A stretch of DNA of 64,000 nt from Stagnimonas sp. (GTDB lineage: Bacteria; Pseudomonadota; Gammaproteobacteria; Nevskiales; Nevskiaceae): positions 1 through 64,000 of the forward strand of contig JAUYNO010000067.1 of assembly GCA_030696045.1 (NCBI GenBank). The letters run 5' to 3'. Made by a program: the position numbers and the translations under genes. Below the pieces are notes generated by a model that searched no databases, was not told the origin of the DNA, and saw only the letters and a program-made list of their open reading frames with translations. Below are positions 1 through 8,605 of the stretch, one piece after another; the first letter of the stretch is position 1; each line of letters begins with the position of its first letter.

Positions 1-51
1 CAGCAGCAGGGCGAGCAGCGGGGGCCTGGAGCGGGACGGGAGTCTGGGCAT
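1..51 (-). CDS. N-terminus of an exported protein, cut by the window edge
   Basis: An ATG at 51 reading leftwards opens 17 codons (MPRLPSRSRPPLLALLL) before the sequence ends. A basic start followed by a run of Leu and Ala is what a signal peptide or membrane anchor looks like. The gene is divergent from RNase T and only 77 bases separate the two start codons, so they would share a promoter region. The fragment is too short to identify, and chance is possible in such GC-rich DNA. Confidence 0.4.
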   Translation of the reverse strand, partial: MPRLPSRSRPPLLALLL

Positions 52-128
52 GGCGGTGGCGTTGATGGCGCTGAACGACGGATACAAGGAACGGGCCAGC
101 CGGGGCTGCGAGCCCGGCCTCCCGTATC

Positions 129-803
129 ATGTCGCGCCCCGCCTCCTGCCTGTCCACCGCCATGCCGCAACTCAAGCACCATTTCCGCGGCTTTCTGCCG
201 GTGGTGGTGGATGTCGAAACCGGCGGTTTCAACGCCCGCACCGATGCCCTGCTGGAAGTCGCGGCGGTAATCCTCGGCGTCAACGAGGACGGCCTGCTGG
301 TGCGCCAGCAGACGGTGTTCGCCCAGGTCGAGCCCTTTGCCGGCGCCAACATCGAGAAGGCCTCGCTCGAGGTCAACGGCATCAAGATCGACAACCCGCT
401 GCGGATGGCGGTGCCGGAAAAGGACGCGCTCGACAAGTTGTTCCGGCCGATCCGCAACGCGGTGTCCGAGAACGGCTGCAGCCGCGCCATCCTGGTCGGC
501 CACAACGCCCATTTCGACCTCGGCTTCATCAATGCCGCGGTGGAACGCACCGGCATCAAGCGCTGCCCCTTCCACCCCTTTTCGGTATTCGATACCGCGA
601 CCCTGGGCGGGGTGCTGCTGGGCCAGACGGTGCTGGCCAAGGCGCTGGCGGCGACCGGCCTCGGCCACGACAGCCGCGAGGCGCATTCGGCGATCTACGA
701 CGCCGAGAAGACCGCCGACCTGTTCTGCCTGCTGGTCAACAGCACCCAGGAGGTGCGGCGCGGCCTGCTCGCCCAGGCCCCACCGGACGAGGCGGCTGAC
801 TAG
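129..803 (+). CDS. rnt: Ribonuclease T
   Basis: 3'-to-5' exoribonuclease of the DEDDh family, which trims the CCA end of tRNA and matures stable RNA 3' ends in the cytoplasm. Visible motifs: ExoI DVET at residues 28-31, ExoII HNAHFD at about 125-130 and ExoIII HSAIYD at about 186-191, supplying the four acidic residues and the catalytic His. The stretch FRGFLPVVVDVETGG is close to E. coli RNase T, and the length (224 aa) fits the family. The start at 129 gives an N terminus of normal length. A second ATG at 162 is possible because TATCAT at 125-130 resembles a -10 box overlapping the first ATG. The gene stands alone. Confidence 0.95.
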   Translation: MSRPASCLSTAMPQLKHHFRGFLPVVVDVETGGFNARTDALLEVAAVILGVNEDGLLVRQQTVFAQVEPFAGANIEKASLEVNGIKIDNPLRMAVPEKDALDKLFRPIRNAVSENGCSRAILVGHNAHFDLGFINAAVERTGIKRCPFHPFSVFDTATLGGVLLGQTVLAKALAATGLGHDSREAHSAIYDAEKTADLFCLLVNSTQEVRRGLLAQAPPDEAAD

Positions 804-851
804 GGTGCCTTGACCCCGCCTGGCGCGCTGCCACTCGGGGCCAACACACCC

Positions 852-857
852 TAAAAT
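852..857 (+). promoter_or_regulatory. -10-like TAAAAT upstream of opgG
   Basis: TAAAAT matches the sigma-70 -10 consensus at 5 of 6 positions and is followed by GCCGC. The region 17 bp upstream (TGCCAC) is a poor -35. The first in-frame ATG of opgG (856) lies inside this hexamer, which argues that translation starts at 886. The same string, TAAAATGCCGC, precedes lipA at 7597. Confidence 0.4.
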
Positions 858-885
858 GCCGCGTTGCTCACGCCGTCCTGCCGCC

Positions 886-2475
886 ATGCCGCCCGCCCTG
901 CCTCCCAACCTCCTGCGTAGCGCCCTGACGCTGTCGGCGCTGCTGCTGTCGCTGCTGGCACCCGCCGCACAGGCCGCCTTCGGCTTCGAGGAGGTCGCGG
1001 CAAGGGCGCAGAAGCTGTCGAGGAATGACTACGCGCCGCCGGCCGCCGACCTGCCCAAGGAACTGCGCGAGCTCTCCTACGACCAGTATCGCGACATCCG
1101 CTTCAAGCCGGAGCGCTCGCTCTGGCGCGGCAACAAGCTGCCGTTCGAGTTGCAGTTGTTCCACCCCGGGCTCTACTACAACGCCCCGGTAAAGATCTCG
1201 ATGGTCTCCGGCGGCGTCGCCCGGCCGCTGGCCTTCGACCCCAGCTATTTCGACTACGGCCGCAACCAGCTCGACCCCTCGCGGCTGCGCGGCGTCGGCT
1301 ATGCCGGCTTCCGGATTCACCACGCGCTCAACCGCCCGGACTACAAGGACGAGTTCCTGGTATTCCAGGGCGCCAGCTATTTCCGGGCGCTCGGCGCCCA
1401 GCAGCGCTACGGCATGTCGGCGCGCGGGCTCGCGGTCGATACCGCCCTGCACTCGGGCGAGGAATTCCCGACCTTCACCGAGTTCTGGATCGAGATCCCG
1501 GCCGCCAACGCCAAGAGCCTGACCGTCTACGCCCTGCTCGACTCGCGCCGGGTCACCGGCGCCTACAAGTTCGTGGTCCGGCCCGGCAGCAGCACCGCGA
1601 TGGACATCCAGGCACGCCTGTTCCTGCGCGAGAGTGTCGGCAAGCTCGGCATCGCGCCGCTGACCAGCATGTTCTACCGGGGTTCCAACCAGGATCGCGG
1701 CGGCGACGACTACCGGCCCGAGGTGCACGATTCCGACGGCCTGCTGGTGGCGCAGTCGAACGGGGAATGGATCTGGCGGCCGCTGGTCAATCCGCGCCGG
1801 CTGATCACCACCAGCTTCGGCATGACCAATCCCAAGGGTTTCGGGCTGCTCCAGCGCCGCCGCGACTTCAGCCATTACGAGGACCTGGAGGCGCGCTACG
1901 ACCTGCGCCCCAGCGCCTGGGTCGAGCCCAAGGGCGCCTGGGGCGCCGGTCGGGTCGAGCTGGTGCTGATCCCGACCCCGGACGAGACCAACGACAACAT
2001 CGCCGCCTATTGGGTGCCCAACGCGCCGCCGGCCCCGGGGCAGGCCCTGGACCTGCAGTACCGTCTGAGCTGGCAGATGCAGGAAGCGGTCGATCCGCCG
2101 GTGGCCCGCGTGGTGCAGACCCGGCGTGGCCAGGGCTATGTGAAGACCGTCGACGACAGCGAACGCCTGATCGTCGACTTCGAGGATCCGCCGCCGCCGG
2201 TGGCGGCCAAACCGGCCAAGCCGCCGCGCGGGCGCAAGGCCAGCCGGCCCGAACCGGCAGCCCGGCCGGCAGCCATCAGCAGCGCACTGTGGCTGGACGA
2301 CAACGGCGAGGTGCTGGAACGCCAGACCTTCCGCAACGAGGTCACTGGCGGCTGGCGCCTGAGCTTCCGCTTCCGTCGCCGTGACGAGGACAAGCCGGTG
2401 GAAATGCGGGCCTATCTGAAGCGCGGCAACGCCCAGGTTTCGGAGACCTGGAGCTACATCCTGCCGCCCAACTGA
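886..2475 (+). CDS. opgG: Periplasmic glucan biosynthesis protein OpgG (MdoG)
   Basis: Periplasmic protein of the OpgG/OpgD family, needed to build or branch osmoregulated periplasmic glucans made by OpgH. The N terminus from 886 is a clear signal peptide (Leu-rich core, cleavage near PAAQA-AFGF). The mature part begins FGFEEVAARAQKLS, followed by YDQYRDIRFKPERSLW, strongly conserved in the family. Length is 529 aa against a usual 510-550. A Pro/Lys/Arg-rich insert (PPPVAAKPAKPPRGRKASRP, around nt 2185-2245) interrupts the C-terminal domain and is probably a lineage-specific linker. An ATG at 856 would add ten residues but falls inside a -10-like sequence. The stop overlaps the opgH start by one base (TGATG), so the two are translationally coupled, the usual opgGH order. 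Confidence 0.92.
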   Translation: MPPALPPNLLRSALTLSALLLSLLAPAAQAAFGFEEVAARAQKLSRNDYAPPAADLPKELRELSYDQYRDIRFKPERSLWRGNKLPFELQLFHPGLYYNAPVKISMVSGGVARPLAFDPSYFDYGRNQLDPSRLRGVGYAGFRIHHALNRPDYKDEFLVFQGASYFRALGAQQRYGMSARGLAVDTALHSGEEFPTFTEFWIEIPAANAKSLTVYALLDSRRVTGAYKFVVRPGSSTAMDIQARLFLRESVGKLGIAPLTSMFYRGSNQDRGGDDYRPEVHDSDGLLVAQSNGEWIWRPLVNPRRLITTSFGMTNPKGFGLLQRRRDFSHYEDLEARYDLRPSAWVEPKGAWGAGRVELVLIPTPDETNDNIAAYWVPNAPPAPGQALDLQYRLSWQMQEAVDPPVARVVQTRRGQGYVKTVDDSERLIVDFEDPPPPVAAKPAKPPRGRKASRPEPAARPAAISSALWLDDNGEVLERQTFRNEVTGGWRLSFRFRRRDEDKPVEMRAYLKRGNAQVSETWSYILPPN

Positions 2476-4871
2476 TGCGCCCCACCGCCCGCGACTACCT
2501 GGACCAGTTGCCGCTGCTGTCGCCGGCGCACAAGGCGCTGGCGGAGCGCCTCGACGCGGCGCCCGGCGCCGGCCTGGCCGAACTGGAGCGCGGCCTGGTC
2601 GAACAGACCGGCGCCGCCACGCCCCTGGACGCCCGCCTGCGGCTGGCCCTGGGCGACAGCCAGCTGATCGGCCATGACGGCCGTGGCAGCACCCGGCTGA
2701 TCACCACGCCGCCGCTGGCACGCGCCAGCATGTCGCCGCTGCCCTGGTCGCCGAATCCCCTGCAAAGGCTGGTCGGGGCGGTGCGGACCGGCCTGCTCGG
2801 ACGCCGTGGCCTGCGCACGCCGGAGAGCCCCGAGCCACCGGCCCGCGCCGATCCGCGCGCCACCGCCTGGCGCATCGCCGGCCGCAACCGCCGCTTCGTG
2901 CTGGCGGTACTGACGGTGGCGCAGGCGCTGGCCGCCACCCACTACATGCAGGCGATCCTGCCCTACAAGGGCACCCTGGCCATCGAGCACTGGCTGGTGG
3001 GCGCGATCCTGGCGCTGTACCTGATCCTGTTCATGTGGGTGGGCCTGGGTTTCTGGACCGCGCTGATGGGCTTCCTGGTGCTGCTGCGTGGCGGCGACAA
3101 GTACGCCATCGGCGGCCGCGCCGCTGCCGACCAGGCGATCAATCCCGAACATCGCTGCGCCATCCTGGTGCCGATCTGCAACGAGGACGTCGCCCGGGTA
3201 TTTGCCGGCGTGCGCGCCACGGTGGAATCGGTGGACCGCACCGACGCCGCGAAGAGCTTCGATTTCTTCATCCTGTCCGACACCGGCGACCCGGATATCC
3301 GGGTGGCCGAGCTCGAGGCCTGGCGCGACCTCTGCCAGGCGGTCGGCGGCTACGGCCGGGTGTTCTACCGGCGCCGCACCCACCGCATCAAGCGCAAGAG
3401 CGGCAATGTCGCCGACTGGTGCCGGCGCTGGGGCAGCCGCTACGCCACCATGGTGGTGCTCGATGCCGACAGCGTGATGTCCGGCGCCTGCCTGAAGCGC
3501 CTGGTGCAGCTGATGGAGGCCAAGCCCGGCGCCGGCATCATCCAGACCGCGCCGCGCGCCGCTGGCCGCGAGACCCTGTACTCGCGCATCCAGCAGTTCG
3601 CGACCCGGGTCTACGGCCCGCTGTTCACCGCCGGCCTGCACTACTGGCAGCTCGGTGAAAGCCACTACTGGGGCCACAACGCCATCATCCGGGTCGCGCC
3701 GTTCATGAAGCACTGCGCGCTCGGCCGCCTGCCGGGGCGCGGGGCGCTGTCGGGCGAGATCCTGAGCCACGACTTCGTCGAGGCGGCGCTGATGCGGCGC
3801 GCCGGCTGGAGTGTGTGGATCGCCTACGACCTGCCGGGCAGCTACGAGGAAATGCCGCCCAACCTGCTCGACGAGCTCAAGCGCGACCGCCGCTGGTGCC
3901 AGGGCAATCTGCAGAACTTCCGGCTGTTCTTCACCCGCGGCCTGCACCCGGCGCACCGGGCGGTGTTCATGACCGGCGTCATGGCCTACCTGTCGGCACC
4001 GCTGTGGTTCCTGTTCCTGGCGCTGTCGACGGTCCTGCTCTACATCAACGCCACTGCCGAGCCGGTCTACTTCAGCGAACCCAACCAGCTGTTCCCGACC
4101 TGGCCGGAATGGCATCCGGAATGGGCCATGCGCCTGTTCGGCATCACCGCCGGCCTGCTATTCCTGCCCAAGCTGCTGGCGGCGCTGCTGCTGATCCTCA
4201 AGCCCTCGCAGCGGCGCTGGTTCGGCGGCGGCCTGGCACTGAGCGCCAGCCTGTTGCTGGAAATGCTGTTCTCGGCCCTGCTGGCGCCGGTGCGCATGCT
4301 GTTCCATACCCGCTTCGTGGTCAGCGCCCTGCTCGGCATCGCCATCCAGTGGAAATCGCCGCCGCGCGCGGACTCGCAGACCCCCTGGCGCGAGGCCCTG
4401 CTGCGCCACGGCACCGGCACCGCCCTGGGCGGGGCCTGGCTGTTCGGCGTCTACAAGCTGAATCCGGACTTCATCACTTGGCTGATTCCGGTCGCCGGCG
4501 CGCTGCTGATCTCGGTGCCGATCTCGGTATTCAGCAGCCGGGTCAGCTGGGGCCGGCTGGCCCGCCGCGCCCGCCTGTTCCTGATCCCGGAAGAAGCCGC
4601 ACCACCGCGCGAGCTGCGGCGCCTGCGGGTGCTGCTGAGTGCCAGCGAGGACTACAGCGGGGCGTTTCGCCGCGCGATCCGCTCGCCCCTGACCAATGCC
4701 CTGGTGACGGCGCTGGCACCGACCCGGCTGAGCCGCAGCCGGGTTGCCCGCGAGCCGGTGCAAGCGGCCGCGCTGGACCGGCTCGACAGCCTTGACATCT
4801 ACGCCCGCAACCGCCTGCTGAGCGACCGCGAGGCCCTGGCCGAGATGCATCGCCGGAGCTGGCAGGCCTGA
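2475..4871 (+). CDS. opgH: Glucans biosynthesis glucosyltransferase H (OpgH/MdoH)
   Basis: Inner-membrane family-2 glycosyltransferase that polymerises glucose from UDP-glucose into the beta-1,2 backbone of periplasmic glucans. The 798-aa protein has a cytoplasmic N-terminal region, two membrane spans at about 137-200, a GT-A catalytic domain with the VLDADS motif near 328 and the RRWCQGN (QxxRW-type) motif near 472, then several membrane spans from about 495 to 690 and a cytoplasmic tail. All expected catalytic motifs are present. It is the second gene of the opgGH pair and starts on the last base of the opgG stop. No strong hairpin follows it; the next 110 bases carry the control region of the olsB-like gene. 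Confidence 0.95.
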   Translation: MRPTARDYLDQLPLLSPAHKALAERLDAAPGAGLAELERGLVEQTGAATPLDARLRLALGDSQLIGHDGRGSTRLITTPPLARASMSPLPWSPNPLQRLVGAVRTGLLGRRGLRTPESPEPPARADPRATAWRIAGRNRRFVLAVLTVAQALAATHYMQAILPYKGTLAIEHWLVGAILALYLILFMWVGLGFWTALMGFLVLLRGGDKYAIGGRAAADQAINPEHRCAILVPICNEDVARVFAGVRATVESVDRTDAAKSFDFFILSDTGDPDIRVAELEAWRDLCQAVGGYGRVFYRRRTHRIKRKSGNVADWCRRWGSRYATMVVLDADSVMSGACLKRLVQLMEAKPGAGIIQTAPRAAGRETLYSRIQQFATRVYGPLFTAGLHYWQLGESHYWGHNAIIRVAPFMKHCALGRLPGRGALSGEILSHDFVEAALMRRAGWSVWIAYDLPGSYEEMPPNLLDELKRDRRWCQGNLQNFRLFFTRGLHPAHRAVFMTGVMAYLSAPLWFLFLALSTVLLYINATAEPVYFSEPNQLFPTWPEWHPEWAMRLFGITAGLLFLPKLLAALLLILKPSQRRWFGGGLALSASLLLEMLFSALLAPVRMLFHTRFVVSALLGIAIQWKSPPRADSQTPWREALLRHGTGTALGGAWLFGVYKLNPDFITWLIPVAGALLISVPISVFSSRVSWGRLARRARLFLIPEEAAPPRELRRLRVLLSASEDYSGAFRRAIRSPLTNALVTALAPTRLSRSRVAREPVQAAALDRLDSLDIYARNRLLSDREALAEMHRRSWQA

Positions 4872-4897
4872 ACAGTCGGCCGGTGCGGCCCCGCCAC

Positions 4898-4915
4898 ATG
4901 TAATAAAGATTTCAT
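4898..4915 (+). promoter_or_regulatory. PhoB-box-like direct repeat before olsB
   Basis: ATGTAAT-AAAG-ATTTCAT resembles the Pho box (CTGTCAT, 4 bp AT-rich, CTGTCAT): about 11 of 14 half-site positions fit if CTGTAAT is allowed. It lies 67 bp before the olsB start, in an AT-rich island in otherwise GC-rich DNA. Phosphate-starvation control of ornithine lipid genes is known in other bacteria. The match here is by eye only. Confidence 0.35.
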
Positions 4916-4981
4916 CGGGCCGTAAGAACCAAGCAAGACGCCAGCCATACCGTGCGCAGCATCCAAAAAGAGGATGCCGCC

Positions 4982-5773
4982 ATGACCGAGATGATCCAGC
5001 TGGCTCCGCTCACCGCCAAGGCCCCGCGCTTTGAAGTGCGCTTCGCCGAGACTGCCGCCGAAATCCGCGCCACCCAGCAGCTGCGCTACCGCATCTTCGC
5101 CGGTGAACTCGGCGCCCAGATCGACGGCGGCGAAGACGGCATCGACACCGACCAGTTCGATGCCTTTTGCCGTCACCTGATGGTGCGCGACACCGACAGC
5201 GGCGAGATCATCGCCTGCACCCGCATCCTCACCGACGTCCAGGCCGAGCGCGCCGGCGGCTTCTACTCCGAGAGCGAATTCGACCTGGAAATGATCCGCG
5301 CCCTGCCGGGGCGGGTTATGGAGATCGGCCGCACCTGCGTCGCCGCCGAATACCGCAGCGGCGGCGTGATCGCCACGCTCTGGCAGGGCATCGCCGAGAT
5401 CATCACCTGCGAGGGCTATGACTACCTGTTCGGCTGCGCCTCGATCGGCCTGGAAGACGGCGGCGCCAGCGCCCACGCCATCCTGGAAACCATCCGCGGC
5501 AAGTGCCTGACCGCGCCCTCGCAGCGGGTGCGCCCCTACTACGGCCTGCCGCTGGCCGACCGCCGGCCGGAGGGCACGGTGCGGATGCCGCCCCTGCTCA
5601 AGGCCTATGTCAGCCTGGGTGCCAAGGTTTGCGGCGAGGCCTACTGGGACCGCGACTTCAACTGCGCCGACGTGTTCATGCTGCTCAATGTCAGCGACCT
5701 CAATCCGCGCTATGCCCGTCACTTTTTGGGCAAGCCGCGCAGCGAGGCCAGCGAGGTTGTCGCGCTTGCGTAA
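4982..5773 (+). CDS. olsB: Ornithine-acyl-[ACP] N-acyltransferase OlsB-like
   Basis: GNAT-fold acyltransferase predicted to attach a 3-hydroxyacyl chain from ACP to the alpha-amine of ornithine, the first step of ornithine lipid synthesis. Family-like segments are QLRYRIFAGELGA near residue 30, the central TRILTD and EIGRTCV stretches, and FGCASI, with a putative acyl-ACP pocket. Length (263 aa) matches the OlsB class of hemolysin-like acyltransferases. The ATG at 4982 is preferred over a GTG at 4952 because AGAGGA at 4970-4975 is well placed for it. It is followed by an olsA-like gene, which supports the pathway. A related autoinducer-type GNAT cannot be ruled out from motifs alone. Confidence 0.78.
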   Translation: MTEMIQLAPLTAKAPRFEVRFAETAAEIRATQQLRYRIFAGELGAQIDGGEDGIDTDQFDAFCRHLMVRDTDSGEIIACTRILTDVQAERAGGFYSESEFDLEMIRALPGRVMEIGRTCVAAEYRSGGVIATLWQGIAEIITCEGYDYLFGCASIGLEDGGASAHAILETIRGKCLTAPSQRVRPYYGLPLADRRPEGTVRMPPLLKAYVSLGAKVCGEAYWDRDFNCADVFMLLNVSDLNPRYARHFLGKPRSEASEVVALA

Positions 5774-5793
5774 CGTCTTCGCGTCAATCTTCG

Positions 5794-5819
5794 ACGGCGG
5801 CCTTCCCGGCCGCCGTTTT
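5794..5819 (+). terminator. Intrinsic terminator or attenuator between olsB and olsA
   Basis: A 9-bp perfect stem (ACGGCGGCC / GGCCGCCGT, loop TTCCC) followed by TTTT, 20 bp after the olsB stop. It would end most olsB transcripts and leave olsA to partial read-through or its own promoter. The T-run is short, so termination may be incomplete. Confidence 0.6.
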
Positions 5820-5879
5820 GCCATCCGGATGCCCGGCTCGCGGACGCCCGCGCAGCCCGCCCTGGCCGACGACAGTCAC

Positions 5880-6659
5880 ATGCTTTTCCTGTTCCGCTGC
5901 CTCCGCCTGATCTGCCACGTCGCCCTGGGCCTGGTGCTGGCCAGCCTGATCAAGTTCGATTTCACGCGGCGCATCGACGCCGACGACTGGGCCCGACGCT
6001 GGCTGAAGCGGCTGATGCGCATCCTCGGCATCCGCTTCAGCATTCACGGCAGCCCGGTCGAAGGCGGTCAGATGATCGTCTGCAACCACGTGTCCTGGCT
6101 GGACATCCCCCTGGTCGGCGCCGCGCTGTGCAACCGCTTCGTCGCCAAGAGCGAGATCCAGCACTGGCCGGTGGCGGGCGCGCTCGCCAACTGCATCGGC
6201 ACCTTCTACATCCGCCGTGGCCCCGGCGGCAGCCGGCCGCTGCTGGAGAAGCTGCGGCCGCACCTGCACGGTGGCGGCTCGGTGGTGATCTTCCCCGAGG
6301 GCACCACCACCGCCGGCCGCGAGGTACTGCCCTTCCACCCGCGCCTGTTCCAGGCCGCGCTCGATGCCGGCTGCCCGGTGCAGCCGGTGGCGCTGCGCTA
6401 TGGCCGCGCCGCCGATGGCCGCGATCTCGCGCCCTTCATCGGCGATGACGATCTGGTGTCGCATATCGTCCGCCTGCTCAAGGCACCGGGCCTGAGCGCC
6501 GAACTGCACTATTGCGTGCCAGTGTTCCCAGAGGCGCTGGAAGACCGTCACGGCCTGGCCAGGCGCGCCGAGGATTCGATCCGCCGCCGGGTGGCCCCGG
6601 AAGCTACCTTCCGCAGGCCGGCCCTGCTCGAAGCGAGCGACACGGCCAGGGCCGCCTAG
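5880..6659 (+). CDS. olsA: Lyso-ornithine lipid O-acyltransferase, PlsC family (OlsA-like)
   Basis: Membrane acyltransferase of the PlsC/LPLAT family. In this setting it would esterify the hydroxyl of lyso-ornithine lipid to complete ornithine lipid. A hydrophobic N terminus (residues 1-22) anchors it. The catalytic NHVSWLD (HX4D) lies near residue 65 and FPEGTTT, the third LPLAT motif, near 140. The start is uncertain: 5880 gives an N terminus that begins directly with the anchor, while an ATG at 5829 would add 17 residues; neither has a good ribosome site. A generic 1-acylglycerol-3-phosphate acyltransferase is the alternative reading; the preceding olsB-like gene makes OlsA more likely. 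Confidence 0.75.
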   Translation: MLFLFRCLRLICHVALGLVLASLIKFDFTRRIDADDWARRWLKRLMRILGIRFSIHGSPVEGGQMIVCNHVSWLDIPLVGAALCNRFVAKSEIQHWPVAGALANCIGTFYIRRGPGGSRPLLEKLRPHLHGGGSVVIFPEGTTTAGREVLPFHPRLFQAALDAGCPVQPVALRYGRAADGRDLAPFIGDDDLVSHIVRLLKAPGLSAELHYCVPVFPEALEDRHGLARRAEDSIRRRVAPEATFRRPALLEASDTARAA

Positions 6660-6812
6660 CCGCGATCACGCCCCAGGCGCGCGCGCAGCCAGAACTCGAA
6701 GCGGTCCAGCCGTCGATCCAGCCACAGCGACTCGGCCGCCAGCAGTGCGGCGCCGGTGCAGCACCCGGAAGCGTTCGCCCGGCACGGCGCGGCGCCGATC
6801 CCACCAGCGCAT
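6656..6812 (-). pseudogene. Short convergent gene with an apparent frameshift
   Basis: On the minus strand an ATG at 6812 opens MRWWDRRRAVPGERFRVL, which looks like coding sequence, but that frame then degenerates and stops near 6668. The adjacent frame continues with coding character, AALLAAESLWLDRR followed by LDRFEFWLRARLG, to a stop at 6656-6658 that overlaps the olsA stop. Joined by a one-base shift near 6760-6775, the two halves would make a basic protein of about 50 residues. It may be a decayed gene or a sequencing error. Function unknown. Confidence 0.35.
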
Positions 6813-6833
6813 GCGAATCGCGTCGAGCAGGTT

Positions 6834-7019
6834 CTATTCCTGAGGCTTTTCGCGGCCGGGATCGCTGGCGCGGGCTTCGTCCGCGGGATAAGCGGGGTCG
6901 CTGCCCTTGTGCAGGGTCTCTAGCTCACGGCCGCCCAAGGAGCGGCTTTTCGCCGCCGGCACCTGCGGCGACTGAGTCGGGGACCGAGCCTTGGGGTGCT
7001 TTGGAGATTTCGCGATCAT
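6834..7019 (-). CDS. Small hypothetical protein, 61 aa
   Basis: The ATG at 7019 has a GGAG ribosome site 5 bases upstream, and codon third positions are GC-rich like neighbouring genes. The product is hydrophilic and rich in Pro, Ser, Lys and Asp, with GGRELETLHKGSDPAYPADE in the middle. There is no signal peptide or membrane segment. I do not recognise the family. The sequence after its stop continues in frame as NLLDAIRMRWWD into the degraded gene downstream, so the two may once have been one unit. An upstream ATG at 7052 is possible. Apart from these two small reading frames I see nothing in 6660-7140. Confidence 0.45.
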   Translation of the reverse strand: MIAKSPKHPKARSPTQSPQVPAAKSRSLGGRELETLHKGSDPAYPADEARASDPGREKPQE

Positions 7020-7140
7020 GGCCGCTCCGGAGTCGGTGGTGGATTGCTGCATGTTTCCCGAGTTCGGCTGGCCTCAGCCTGAACATGGTGGCCGGGGCTG
7101 CATGCAACACTCGGCAAGGTCCCATTGCTGGAGCGATGCC

Positions 7141-7599
7141 ATGTCCCGGTCCGATCTGCTGATCGACAGCGATGCCGGCATCAGCCGAATTTTTCGGGGC
7201 TTGCGGCGCGTCGCGGTGCTGGGCATCAAAACCGAGCAGCAGGCCGGGCAGCCCGCCTACTACGTGCCGGCCGATCTCGCCACGCGGGGCCTGGAGATCG
7301 TGCCGGTGCCGGTCTACTACCCGGAGGCACGGGAGATCCTCGGGCAGCCGGTGTACCGACGATTGATCGATATCCCGGGCCCGCTGGATCTGGTCGACGT
7401 GTTCCGCCGGCCGTCCGACCTTCCTGCCCACCTCGACGATCTGCTGGCCAAGGCGCCGAAGGCGGTCTGGTTCCAGCTCGGCATCCGCCACGATGCGGTC
7501 GCATTGACGCTCGTCGAAGCCGGGATCGCGGTGGTGCAGGACCGCTGCCTGATGGTCGAGTACCGGCGCTGGGCGGCCCAGGACGCCTCCGGGGCGTAA
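7141..7599 (+). CDS. CoA-binding protein, YccU type
   Basis: Small Rossmann-fold protein of the CoA-binding domain family, homologous to part of the alpha subunit of succinyl-CoA synthetase. After an N-terminal helix the nucleotide-binding strand reads [22 protein letters not shown], and [18 protein letters not shown] with [11 protein letters not shown] are typical of the family. At 152 aa it is the usual length for a stand-alone domain. The start at 7141 has GGAG seven bases upstream; longer readings from 6991 add low-quality sequence. Its stop TAA lies within the -10-like TAAAAT preceding lipA. Its cellular role is not established for the family. Confidence 0.85.
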   Translation: MSRSDLLIDSDAGISRIFRGLRRVAVLGIKTEQQAGQPAYYVPADLATRGLEIVPVPVYYPEAREILGQPVYRRLIDIPGPLDLVDVFRRPSDLPAHLDDLLAKAPKAVWFQLGIRHDAVALTLVEAGIAVVQDRCLMVEYRRWAAQDASGA

Positions 7600-7630
7600 A
7601 ATGCCGCCCTCACCGAAGCTGGAAGTACCC

Positions 7631-8605
7631 GTGTCCGACCTGCCAATCCCGCCGTCCCGGCCCGCCCCCCTGGTGCCCGGCGTGAAGCTGCGCGCCGCTG
7701 ACAAGATGGCGCGCATCCCGGTGAAGATCGAGGCCACCGTGGCGCCACTGCGCAAGCCGGCCTGGATCCGCGCCAAGCTCGGCAGCAGCCCGGAAGTGCA
7801 GCGCATCAAGGACATCCTGCGCGCCAACGAACTGCATACGGTCTGCGAGGAGGCGAGCTGCCCCAACCTCGGCGAATGCTTTGGCAAGGGCACCGCCACC
7901 TTCATGATCATGGGCGACATCTGTACCCGCCGCTGCCCGTTCTGCGATGTCGCCCACGGCCGGCCGAAGCCGCTGGATACCGAGGAGCCGGCCAAGCTCG
8001 CCCGCACCATCGCCCAGCTCCAGCTGCGCTATGTGGTGATCACCAGCGTCGACCGTGACGATCTGCTGGATGGCGGTGCCGCCCACTTCGCCGCCTGCAT
8101 CCGCGAATCGCGCGCGGCCTCGCCGCGGCTGACCATCGAAGTGCTGGTGCCGGACTTCCGTGGCCGCATGGACCCGGCGCTGGTGATCTTCAAGGACACG
8201 CCGCCCGACGTCTTCAACCACAACCTGGAAACCGTGCCGCGCCTCTACAAGCAGGCCCGCCCCGGTTCTGACTACGAGTGGTCGCTGGACCTGCTGGAGC
8301 GCTTCAAGGGCCTGCATCCGCAGGTGCCGACCAAGTCCGGCCTGATGCTGGGGCTGGGCGAGGAGATCGAGGAAATCGAGCAGGTGATGCGCGACCTGCG
8401 CGCGCACGGCGTCGACATGCTCACCCTCGGCCAGTACCTGCAGCCGAGCAAGCATCACCTGCCGGTCGCTCGCTTCGTACATCCCGACGAGTTCGAGCGC
8501 CTGCGCGTGCTCGGCGAGGCCATGGGCTTCGCCCACGTCGCCAGCGGCCCGATGGTGCGCAGCAGCTACCACGCCGACCAGCAGGCGCACGGCGTTCTGG
8601 CGTGA
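7631..8605 (+). CDS. lipA: Lipoyl synthase
   Basis: Radical SAM enzyme that inserts two sulfur atoms into protein-bound octanoyl groups to make the lipoyl cofactor of 2-oxoacid dehydrogenases and the glycine cleavage system. It carries the radical SAM motif CTRRCPFC, the auxiliary-cluster motif [12 protein letters not shown] and the C-terminal RSSY that supplies the serine ligand. I prefer the GTG at 7631 (VSDLPIPP) because the upstream ATG at 7601 lies inside TAAAAT at 7597-7602, which looks like a -10 box. Using 7601 adds ten residues. No lipB is adjacent. The stop overlaps the Nudix gene start (GTGA), so the two are translationally coupled. Confidence 0.97.
   Translation: MSDLPIPPSRPAPLVPGVKLRAADKMARIPVKIEATVAPLRKPAWIRAKLGSSPEVQRIKDILRANELHTVCEEASCPNLGECFGKGTATFMIMGDICTRRCPFCDVAHGRPKPLDTEEPAKLARTIAQLQLRYVVITSVDRDDLLDGGAAHFAACIRESRAASPRLTIEVLVPDFRGRMDPALVIFKDTPPDVFNHNLETVPRLYKQARPGSDYEWSLDLLERFKGLHPQVPTKSGLMLGLGEEIEEIEQVMRDLRAHGVDMLTLGQYLQPSKHHLPVARFVHPDEFERLRVLGEAMGFAHVASGPMVRSSYHADQQAHGVLA

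Noticed and set aside
50..799. Protein-coding frame overlapping RNase T on the plus strand
   Set aside because: Arg/Pro/Gly-rich shadow of rnt; RNase T motifs are all in the other frame.
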